Part shown: piece by piece, positions 18,620 through 26,230 of the stretch | Layout of the letters: every line of letters begins with the position of its first letter | Position numbering within the stretch: position 1 is the stretch's first letter | The notes under the pieces: generated by a model | The model's input: the letters and a program-made list of their open reading frames with translations, nothing else | Databases searched by the model: none | What the model was told of the DNA's origin: nothing | Translations under genes and position numbers: made by a program | Assembly (NCBI RefSeq): GCF_003182475.1 | Contig: NZ_QGTS01000002.1 | Coordinates: 419,526-483,525, forward strand | From: Mangrovibacter plantisponsor | GTDB taxonomy: Bacteria; Pseudomonadota; Gammaproteobacteria; Enterobacterales; Enterobacteriaceae | DNA length: 64,000 bases | Direction: 5' to 3'

Positions 18620-19585
18620 ATGAAAGCGGTGCGGTTACATGGCATAGGCACATTACGCGTTGAACAACCGGAATTGCCCGCCACACCTGGCGGCTGGGTG
18701 CGTATCCGGGTTATCTCTGCCGGTATTTGCGGGTCTGACCTGCACAACTTTCAGCAAGGGCGCTGGTTCGCGGGTGAACCGGTGACACCCGGGCATGAGT
18801 TGTTTGGCGTAGTTGAAGAAAACCCGGAACCGGGCTCTGTGTTAGTGCCGGGCCAGCGTGTTGTCGCCGATTCCCGCGTGTGGTGTGGTGAGTGCCCGGC
18901 TTGCCAGCGTGAAGCGTATAACCTGTGTGAGCATCTGGGGTTTGTTGGCGAAGTGTTTGATGGTGGCTTTGCACAATATGTTGTTCTGCCGCTCAAAAAT
19001 GTACTGCCAGTACCCGATGACGTTCCCGACGACATTGCAGTGCTCAGTGAACCTCTGGGTGTGGCACTGCGGGTGGTTAACCAGCTTGGTGTAGCCGAAG
19101 GCGCTCATGTGCGTGTCGCCGGTGGCGGTACTATTGGCGGCCTGGCGGCACTATTGTTGCACCGGCTGAAACACTGCAGGGTCTGTTTACAGGAGCCGAA
19201 TGCGCAGCGTTATCAGTTGTTGTCTTCCCTGATCCCGTTTGATGAACAACAACCTTATTCCTACGCCGTTGAAGCCACCGGCAAAGAAACCGTGCTCAGC
19301 ACGCTGGTGGATAACATCACTTCTGGCGGGCGTATTGCTATGGTGGGGATTTTTCATCAGACCGCTCAACTGGATGTTAATGCCCTGGTAGAGCGGGAAA
19401 TAACCCTGGTTGGCTGCAGTGTCTTCCAGGATGAACAGCGCCAGGCACTGGCGTTGATGGCATCACTTGCCAGTGAATTGCGGGCGATTATGGCCCCGCC
19501 GGTGCCTCTGGACGCTGTGCCAGAGGCTTACCAGCAACTGATTGCCGGCAACAATGCCTGGCTAAAAGTGGTGATTGTGCCATGA
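18620..19585 (+). CDS. Zinc-dependent medium-chain dehydrogenase
   Basis: The 321-residue enzyme has SAGICGSDLH and PGHELFG (catalytic zinc), the structural cluster WCGECPACQREAYNLCEH near residues 90-108, and the cofactor loop AGGGTIGG near residue 165. It is short for sorbitol/threonine dehydrogenase relatives, the reduction being in the cofactor domain. It starts one base after the kinase stop, with ACAGGAGG before it, and its last codons overlap the SDR start. Together with the SDR it could interconvert two alcohol stereoisomers through a ketone. Confidence 0.8.
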   Translation: MKAVRLHGIGTLRVEQPELPATPGGWVRIRVISAGICGSDLHNFQQGRWFAGEPVTPGHELFGVVEENPEPGSVLVPGQRVVADSRVWCGECPACQREAYNLCEHLGFVGEVFDGGFAQYVVLPLKNVLPVPDDVPDDIAVLSEPLGVALRVVNQLGVAEGAHVRVAGGGTIGGLAALLLHRLKHCRVCLQEPNAQRYQLLSSLIPFDEQQPYSYAVEATGKETVLSTLVDNITSGGRIAMVGIFHQTAQLDVNALVEREITLVGCSVFQDEQRQALALMASLASELRAIMAPPVPLDAVPEAYQQLIAGNNAWLKVVIVP

Positions 19586-20346
19586 ATGTGATGACGGCGT
19601 TTTCATTAAGCGGTAAGCGCGCCCTGGTAACCGGGGGAACGCGTGGCATCGGTTTTGCCCTGGCAAAAGCACTGATGCAGGCGGGTGCCAGTGTGGTGAT
19701 TACTGGCCGTGATGCAGACCGCCTGGATGCTGCGGTGTCTGCACTGCGTGAAGAAGAGGGGGCCGGGATTACCGGCTGTGTGCTTGATGTCACTGATACC
19801 AGGCAAATAGCCGGGGTGATTTCAGCCATTGGGCCAGTGGATATTCTGGTTAACAATGCTGGCACAGAGCAGGTGTGTGCATCCCTTGAGGTAGACGAAA
19901 AACTGTGGGACACCATTGTCAGTACCAACCTGAAAGGCGCGTTTTTTTGCGCGCAGGCGGCGGCAAAAAGCATGGTGTCAGCAGGGGTGGGCGGGGCGAT
20001 TATCAACCTGTGTTCCCTGACCAGTTGCGTTGGTGTACCCGGTGCCGCCGCTTACGGTAGCTCAAAGTCTGGCCTGGTTGGCTTAACTCATGCACTCAGT
20101 GCTGAATGGGCCAGCAACGGCATTCGGGTTAATGGTATTGGTCCCGGGTATTTTGAAACAGACCTCACCGGGGTGTTTTACCAGGACCCGGCGTGGTGTG
20201 CGGCAATGCAGGCCAAAATTCCTCTTGGTCGCTTTGGCGAGCTGGAAGACCTGGCGGGAGCCGTGGTGTTTCTGGCCTCACCGGCAGCCCGGTATATCAC
20301 CGGGCAAGTTCTGTATATTGACGGCGGTTACCTCGCCGCTATTTGA
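19582..20346 (+). CDS. Short-chain dehydrogenase/reductase
   Basis: The 254-residue enzyme has the classical SDR set: TGGTRGIGFA cofactor loop (about residues 14-23), NNAGTEQ, and the catalytic Ser/Tyr/Lys (LCSLTS, then YGSSKSG near residue 155). It resembles gluconate 5-dehydrogenase and 3-oxoacyl reductase types. The start overlaps the preceding stop by four bases. It is the last gene of the operon and overlaps the convergent FMN oxidase gene by eight bases at its 3' end. Confidence 0.85.
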   Translation: MNVMTAFSLSGKRALVTGGTRGIGFALAKALMQAGASVVITGRDADRLDAAVSALREEEGAGITGCVLDVTDTRQIAGVISAIGPVDILVNNAGTEQVCASLEVDEKLWDTIVSTNLKGAFFCAQAAAKSMVSAGVGGAIINLCSLTSCVGVPGAAAYGSSKSGLVGLTHALSAEWASNGIRVNGIGPGYFETDLTGVFYQDPAWCAAMQAKIPLGRFGELEDLAGAVVFLASPAARYITGQVLYIDGGYLAAI

Positions 20347-21475
20347 GCCTTAACATGCCCGGGTGCAGTTCATCCAGGCGGGTACAGCCCAGTTGCGCCA
20401 GCGTCAGGTCAATTTCCTGAATCAGGGTGGTGAGCGTTTGTTGGACCAGCGCTTCGCCACCTGCCGCCACGGCGTATAACAAAGGGCGACCAATCAGGAC
20501 GGCGTTGGCACCCAGTGCCAGCGCTTTAACCACATCAGTACCGCGGCGAAACCCACTGTCTGCGAGCAGGGTAAAATCAGGGCCGACCTGGTTGCGCACC
20601 TCACTGAGAACATCCATTGGGCTCAGCGTACTGTCGAGCTGGCGGCCACCGTGATTGGAAAGCACAATGCCGTCGGCCCCGATTTTTTGTGCCTGCCGGG
20701 CATCCTGTGCAGTCATTATTCCTTTGATAAACAATGGCCCCTGCCACCGGGCTCTTAACCATTCCAGTGTTGCCCAGTCGAGGGTTTTATCCATTTGGTT
20801 GGCAAAATAGCTGGCTCCACCTGCGCCTTTCTGGAGCTCCGGCGGTAAATAGGGTTGCAGGTTACCAAAGCCGGGTACGCCACCGGGTAGCAGTGTACGT
20901 ATCACCCAGCCAGGTTTCATGGCAACCCCAGCCAAAGCCCGCCAGGAAAGCTTCATTGGGCGGCGATAGTGGCGTTTATCCCTCTCCCGGTTGCCAAAGT
21001 GTACGGCATCAACAGACACAACTAATGCTTTGCAACCAGCCTGCTGTGCACGTTTAAGTAAATCCAGTGTGATTTCTCTGTCTTTCAGTACATATAACTG
21101 AAACCAGTGGTTGTCAGGGGCTGACGGGTGAACATCTTCCAACGCAGCCGTGGATACCGTACTTTGCATATAGCCAATGTTTGCATGGCTCGCCGCCCTC
21201 GCCAGCATATGGTCGGCATGGTGGCGCAACATGCCATTATAACCGGTGGGCGCCACCATCAGGGGGGCAGAAAGATGTGTTCCCTGCAGGTTAACCGACA
21301 GGTCGCGCTGGCTGGCATTCTTTAATACCGAAGGGGTGAACATCCAGCGGTCAAAAATAGCCGTATTATGCCGCAGCGTGTATTCGTCGTCGGCTCCGCC
21401 ATCAATATAGTCAAAAGCAAAGCCGGGCAGGGTTTGCCGGGCCTTCTTGCGTAAGTCATGCGCATTCAAAATCAT
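20339..21475 (-). CDS. FMN-dependent alpha-hydroxyacid oxidase/dehydrogenase (LldD family)
   Basis: The 378-residue TIM-barrel flavoprotein shows FDYIDGGADDEYTLR at the start, APTGYNGM near residue 88, FQLYVLKDR and the catalytic SNHGGRQLD (about residue 265), then LADSGFRRGTDVVKALALGA for FMN phosphate binding. It oxidises an L-2-hydroxyacid to the 2-keto acid. AGGGGC precedes the chosen ATG; the frame extends upstream without support. Convergent with the dehydrogenase operon, it could oxidise the hydroxyacid (sulfolactate-like) made by the HpsN-type enzyme; that link is inference from position. Confidence 0.8.
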   Translation of the reverse strand: MILNAHDLRKKARQTLPGFAFDYIDGGADDEYTLRHNTAIFDRWMFTPSVLKNASQRDLSVNLQGTHLSAPLMVAPTGYNGMLRHHADHMLARAASHANIGYMQSTVSTAALEDVHPSAPDNHWFQLYVLKDREITLDLLKRAQQAGCKALVVSVDAVHFGNRERDKRHYRRPMKLSWRALAGVAMKPGWVIRTLLPGGVPGFGNLQPYLPPELQKGAGGASYFANQMDKTLDWATLEWLRARWQGPLFIKGIMTAQDARQAQKIGADGIVLSNHGGRQLDSTLSPMDVLSEVRNQVGPDFTLLADSGFRRGTDVVKALALGANAVLIGRPLLYAVAAGGEALVQQTLTTLIQEIDLTLAQLGCTRLDELHPGMLRLK

Positions 21476-21914
21476 ATTATTGCCCCTGAACCACTGCGAA
21501 TCTCCATTGCGCCAGTGTTGCTGCGCTGCACCTGAATACTCATGCCTGTTCCTGTATAGACAAGTGAGGCTGGCAGACATAACGCTGGCTTTATCTCACA
21601 CACGTTATCGCACAGACATGCAAGGTCTGCGCCAGAAAACCCGAAGCGGCAGAAGAGGCAAGCGATGGGGCAATGAAGGCGTTCACTCTTCCGGGTGCAC
21701 CAGCACTGCGCAATGTATGCACTGATGGTGTGATCCAGTTTGCAAAATGGTAAGTGACCGAAATATTCACTCAGCTAAATTAAAGCAGCAAAAAATTCAC
21801 TTACCACGAGATAAACATCGGCTATTTAGGATTGATATGCGTAAAACGTACCGCTACAGGGCCGATAATAGTAGTAATCCAGTAACCGGCGTGAGTGGAA
21901 CAGAAGGAGCAGGT
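21476..21914. other. Intergenic region between divergent FMN oxidase and unknown gene
   Basis: I see no further gene. The frame of the downstream protein stays open upstream to about 21747 but lacks a ribosome-binding site there, and its composition differs from the body of the protein. Confidence 0.5.
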
Positions 21915-22790
21915 ATGAGTAACATAAAACCCATTTCAGATATTCTGCAATACGGGCGCTCATTGCTGGAAGAACCGCACAGCCGTACAGACCGCTGGTT
22001 GTCGGCTTATGCTGACAACCAAAATGATACGGGTAGCGCTTCTGTGTCGCTGTCTGATTCCGGGCGTTATCAGAGCTTTCTGGCAATGATCCAGGATAAC
22101 CGGGTAATCAGCGAAAAGGGCTATAACCTGCAAAATATCGCGGTACTGGTTAAAGCATTTGAAAATACCCGCAACCTGCGGCCAGAGTTTCTTAACGACA
22201 TTCCCGATACAGAAGATGAAGCTCGTCTGGCGCTGTCTGGTGGGTGCGTGGTGTATATCAAAGCACTGTTACGTGGCAAACAAGGGCTTAATCCCTTTGC
22301 CGGTTTGAGCCGCCTGGCGCTTTCATTAATTGCCTGGAATACTTCAGGCGCGTTGACTTCTGCCGAACGCGTTGCGGCGTATCTGGAAATGAACCAGTGC
22401 GACCAGCGCTATGAAACCGCTGTGTTTTATGCCACCGAAGTGCAGGTGAACGACATGCCTGACATGTTGCCTGCGGTGGAACTGGGTACCCAAATCACGT
22501 TGATTGCAGGCATGTGCGAGGCCGAAAAACAGGATAAGGGCATGACCCCGGAGCAGATTCATACCCTGCAATCCCATTTCAAAATTTGGCAACAGGATAA
22601 TGGCAGCGGATATCAGCCACTGCATTACGCCAACCTGGTGAAAAGTGACAGTGCAGATTTACTGGTGGCTCACACCGGCTGGAATGGTGAATTTCACTGG
22701 AAAGTTGATTCGTCTCAACGCCTTTTTGATGCCCAAAAAAGTGGTCATCAGGCAGCGCCGGTCACCCGCATGGTGTATTTGGGGAGTTAA
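21915..22790 (+). CDS. Protein of unknown function (291 residues)
   Basis: I do not recognise this protein. The start used is an ATG preceded by AGGAGCAGGT. The product is soluble and acidic, with no signal peptide or membrane segment. It has a helical first half (YQSFLAMIQDNRVISEKGYNLQ style, residues 55-170) and a C-terminal part rich in aromatic residues (FKIWQQDNGSGYQPLHY, HTGWNGEFHWKVD). No catalytic motif is evident. It is monocistronic and convergent with fabV, with a hairpin between them. Confidence 0.65.
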   Translation: MSNIKPISDILQYGRSLLEEPHSRTDRWLSAYADNQNDTGSASVSLSDSGRYQSFLAMIQDNRVISEKGYNLQNIAVLVKAFENTRNLRPEFLNDIPDTEDEARLALSGGCVVYIKALLRGKQGLNPFAGLSRLALSLIAWNTSGALTSAERVAAYLEMNQCDQRYETAVFYATEVQVNDMPDMLPAVELGTQITLIAGMCEAEKQDKGMTPEQIHTLQSHFKIWQQDNGSGYQPLHYANLVKSDSADLLVAHTGWNGEFHWKVDSSQRLFDAQKSGHQAAPVTRMVYLGS

Positions 22791-22831
22791 ACTGCTGGCG
22801 GCAAGCGTGTTGCCGCCGGGGGGCTGTATGG

Positions 22832-22856
22832 CGAAGGTGGCCTGATGCCACCTTCG
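22832..22856. terminator. Hairpin between the unknown gene and fabV
   Basis: A perfect 9-bp stem (CGAAGGTGG/CCACCTTCG) with a 7-base loop lies between convergent stops. It lacks a clear T-run, so terminator function is likely but not certain. Confidence 0.5.
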
Positions 22857-22874
22857 TGCACAGTATTTTGCGGT

Positions 22875-24068
22875 TTATGCAATCAGCCCGGGGATATCAA
22901 CTTCCGGGTTAACGTCCAGGTCGTAGTCCACACCTTCAATGCCAAAACCAAACAGGCGCAGAAACTCTTGCTGGTAACCTGCGAAATCCGCTACGTCGTC
23001 CAGATTCTGGGTAGTGACGGTATTCCAGTGCTGAGAAACATAACTCTGCACTTCAGTGGCAAGCTCTGGGTAGTCTGCGCGTAAACGGCCTTCACCATCG
23101 GTAATTGGCGTACTGCTGTACAGTGAGTCGTGCAGCAAACCAGCTATTTGCTCAATGCAGCCTTCGTGAGAACCCTGTTCTTTCATGACTTTAAACAGCA
23201 GGGACAAATACAGTGGCATCACCGGAATTGCTGAGCTGGATTGGGTTACCACGGCTTTAAGTACGGAAACATAAGCTTCACCACCGGTTGCTTTCATTGA
23301 TTCACGAATAGCCAGGACTTTTTTATCCAGGTCTTTTTTCGCGGCGCCAATTGAGCCATTCCAGTAAATCTGGTGGGTAACTTCCGGGCCAAGGTAAGTA
23401 AAGGCAGTGGTTTTGGCATTATCTGCCAGCACGCCTGCTTCACTGAGCGCGTCAATCCACATTTGCCAGTCTTCACCACCCATTACCGCGATGGTGTTGT
23501 CAATTTCTTCATCTGTGGCAGCAGTCAGGCTGAACTGCGTAACTTCTTTTTTATCAGTATCAATGCCCGGCAGGGTGATATCGGCACCCTGAGGTTTCAA
23601 TACGGAGGTGTAAACTTCACCGGTTTTCGGGTGGGTGCGGCGTGGTGCTGCGAGGCTGTAGATAACTAAATCAACCTGACCGAGGTCGTTTTTAATGGTT
23701 TCAATGGTCTGAGCTTTGATTTCGTCGGAGAACGCATCGCCATTAATGGTGCGGGCATACAAGCCTTGCTCATGGGCATATTTTTCAAATGCCGCAGTGT
23801 TATACCAGCCAGCAGTACCGGTTTTTTTTGCGCTGCCCGGGCGTTCAAAAACTACCCCTAATGTGGCGGCATCGCTGCCAAATGCCGTTGAAATACGCGC
23901 TGCCAGGCCGTAACCCGTAGAAGCACCAATGACCAGAACTTTTTTCGGCCCATTTGCCACTTTGCCGCGAGCGGTAACGTAATCAATTTGTTGCTTAACG
24001 TTGGCATCACAACCGGTTGGGTGGGCAGTAATACAGATAAAACCTCTGATACGTGGTTGGACGATCAT
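22875..24068 (-). CDS. fabV: FabV-type enoyl-ACP / trans-2-enoyl-CoA reductase
   Basis: The 397-residue protein matches FabV throughout: the N-terminal [19 protein letters not shown], the cofactor loop [17 protein letters not shown] (about residues 48-64), [18 protein letters not shown], the active-site YxxxxxxxxK pattern in [22 protein letters not shown] (about 225-246), and a C-terminal [11 protein letters not shown]. It reduces enoyl-ACP to acyl-ACP in fatty acid synthesis and is known to be insensitive to triclosan, unlike FabI. GAGGAAAGCAACC precedes the ATG. It is monocistronic. The host presumably also has fabI elsewhere, which cannot be checked here. Confidence 0.95.
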   Translation of the reverse strand: MIVQPRIRGFICITAHPTGCDANVKQQIDYVTARGKVANGPKKVLVIGASTGYGLAARISTAFGSDAATLGVVFERPGSAKKTGTAGWYNTAAFEKYAHEQGLYARTINGDAFSDEIKAQTIETIKNDLGQVDLVIYSLAAPRRTHPKTGEVYTSVLKPQGADITLPGIDTDKKEVTQFSLTAATDEEIDNTIAVMGGEDWQMWIDALSEAGVLADNAKTTAFTYLGPEVTHQIYWNGSIGAAKKDLDKKVLAIRESMKATGGEAYVSVLKAVVTQSSSAIPVMPLYLSLLFKVMKEQGSHEGCIEQIAGLLHDSLYSSTPITDGEGRLRADYPELATEVQSYVSQHWNTVTTQNLDDVADFAGYQQEFLRLFGFGIEGVDYDLDVNPEVDIPGLIA

Positions 24069-24983
24069 GGTTGCTTTCCTCTGATGTAGATGTATAACCC
24101 GGTAGTTATCCGGTTAATCAAGGGTGGATCAGGCCACTTCTCACACTGCTTTTACAACCGGTGGCATGCTAACCACCGGGGCAAAAGACAGCACAACGAC
24201 TGCGGAAATCGTGGTGTCACGCATTAACGGTGACCCGATTTTTTCCGGGTACGTCAGAGAATACATATTGTGGCTCACTGTAAAAAAGTTAATGACCAGG
24301 CTGGCAGCGCCCCGTGGGCTCTTCGCTGCCAGCGTAAAATCACTTGCGCTTTGGACATGGACTGGCTGGTATACCCGTGCCGTTTTGCCTGGTGTGGCCG
24401 GTGCCATGTCGGTTCCGTTTCCTGTATCACAGGAGGCCGGGCGGGAAAAGATCCTATATTACCGATCGGTACAATACAATCATTCTGTTTCCGGACTGTA
24501 AGCCTGTGCTATTAAGTCTGGCAGCTTGCTCTGTTAATCCGCTGTGTTAAAAAGAGCAGACAGTACGGATTGACCTGCGTGTACCGGCTATGAACAGGAG
24601 AACAATGGAGGGGGGCGCACCTTCTATTCATCACTTGCACAACAAGATTTGTGCTGTATTGAAATGATTTTGGCATTATAACTGCCGGTATTAACATACG
24701 CGAAGTACCCTGTTTATCATTATTGGTGCTTTGCGTTTTTTCTGCAGTGAATAAAGTTTTTTGTTATTTTGTGCGAATGGCATGTTGTGATGGTTTATTG
24801 GTGTGATTAAATTTTTCTGGAATGGGGGGAATAATTATGGTTAGCGTGAAATATAACCGAATGTAAATTATTTTCTGGCAGGAAATTGATTTCACACATG
24901 TGGAAAAATGGCGAAAGACGTGGCAGTGACTTTCGCCATTAATTGGGTTTTGTTTAGGCTCTGTTTATATTACAGGGTAAGGA
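24069..24983. other. Long intergenic region between fabV and the ail-like gene
   Basis: Both strands have open frames at about 24124-24501, but starts are poor (GTG with a displaced ribosome-binding site) and the proteins resemble nothing known to me. The right half becomes AT-rich and ends in the terminator at 24908. It could be decayed coding sequence. Confidence 0.45.
24908..24939 (-). terminator. Terminator of the ail-like gene
   Basis: A 10-bp stem (ATGGCGAAAG/CTTTCGCCAT) is followed by TTTTT on the minus strand. Confidence 0.8.
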
Positions 24984-25499
24984 TCAGAACTTATAACCGA
25001 CACCCAGGTTCCAGGTGCCCACCTGTACATGGCCTGCTGAACCATATTCATACCCGGCATCCAGCACGATATTTTGGTACGGGTTGAACTGCAAACCTGC
25101 GCCATAAACCAGCATTGATGTGTCGTGGTCCTGGTTTACACCGTTACGGCTGAACTTGTCTTTAGCATAGCCGTAGCCGATATCGGTATACACGCTGGCC
25201 CAGTCGGTAATGCGGTAAGTTGGGCCGGCTTTCACAGAGAAATAGTGGTGGTCGCCATCGCCGGAATCACTGTAGTTATTACCGGTATAGGTCATGCCGC
25301 CCATCACGCCCCAGTCATCATTCAGTTCATAACGGTACTGCAACTGAACACCGTTCGCATCGCTACCGTGGGTATGGTTAAAGTGGCTCTGGGCATAACT
25401 GATAGTTGCACTACTGTCGCCTGCAGCGGCATTCGCCACACCAATGGTGGAAGTTAAACCGGCAAGTGACAAAGCAGAATAAAGAATAATTTTTTTCAT
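24984..25499 (-). CDS. Ail/OmpX/Lom-family outer membrane protein
   Basis: The 171-residue protein has a signal peptide (MKKIILYSALSLAGLTSTIGV, cleavage near ANA-AAG). It continues with alternating amphipathic strands consistent with an eight-stranded barrel, and ends in the sorting signal VGYKF with terminal Phe. Markers include YRYELNDDWGVMGGMTYT and SVYTDIGYGYAKDKF. Ail relatives mediate adhesion or serum resistance in pathogens, while OmpX-like ones are general envelope proteins. Extracellular loops here are rich in His/Asp/Ser (HFNHTHGSDANG, DSGDGDHHYF). AAGGATATCC precedes the ATG. Confidence 0.85.
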   Translation of the reverse strand: MKKIILYSALSLAGLTSTIGVANAAAGDSSATISYAQSHFNHTHGSDANGVQLQYRYELNDDWGVMGGMTYTGNNYSDSGDGDHHYFSVKAGPTYRITDWASVYTDIGYGYAKDKFSRNGVNQDHDTSMLVYGAGLQFNPYQNIVLDAGYEYGSAGHVQVGTWNLGVGYKF

Positions 25500-26230
25500 A
25501 GTGGATATCCTTATTTAAGACATGAGCGCATTTGCTTCACGTCTAATATGCTAGCACCAGAGAATGATGGTTTTTTCTCATTTTGTGAGGTTTGCAAAAT
25601 AATAACCTGGTTGTTTTATATGATTTTATTGTGTTTCGAAAGGTAACTGTGATTCAGACGGCGAGATTATATTTAAAGCTGTATAATAAAGTCGCAGTAG
25701 TACTGGTTTTAGCCAGGTTAGTGATGTAATTATTTACATCAGTATTACCGGGGAAATATTCACTACTGAAATGAGCGGGGTTACTTAATTACATACTGGC
25801 AATTCATTTTTTCCTGGTGGCTGTCTCGCTAATCGTTGAAGTTGTTCGCTGCAAGCCCTCCGTTACCCCCAACAGGCCGTATACCTCTGTTCTCCGGTAT
25901 TAAAAGGGGGCATTACCCTGCGTGGTAAACACCTCTGAACCCTGCCTGAAAGCATGAGTTACCGGCTCACGAACAGTAATTAGCAAAGATTGCGCCAGGT
26001 ACTGCTGTTGCCAGGTGAGTGTTTTTAGCTTTTTATCCTGCTAAATGGTTTTTTTAAATGATGAGCAACTGCCGGTGCACGGTAATAAATGTGTCATTAA
26101 GATGAATCTTACCTAAGGGGCGTTTTTAGCAGAATGTGCGAAATTTCACTTAGTGATAATGATATTGAAATTAGTAATCATTCGCATTAATTTGCATATC
26201 TCTTTTACACACAGGGATATCTTCAACACC
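25500..26230. promoter_or_regulatory. Promoter region between ail-like gene and siderophore receptor
   Basis: The only recognisable signal is the Fur-like site at 26155-26182. I see no gene. Confidence 0.5.
26155..26182. promoter_or_regulatory. Probable Fur box upstream of the fepA-like gene
   Basis: GATAATGATATTGAAATTAG followed by TAATCATT contains the first ten bases of the Fur consensus GATAATGATAATCATTATC and a second half-site. It ends 48 bases before the receptor start codon, so repression under iron sufficiency is expected. Confidence 0.7.

Noticed and set aside
24124..24501. 125-codon plus-strand ORF between fabV and the ail-like gene
   Set aside because: It has a GTG start with a displaced ribosome-binding site, competing frames on the other strand and no recognisable content.
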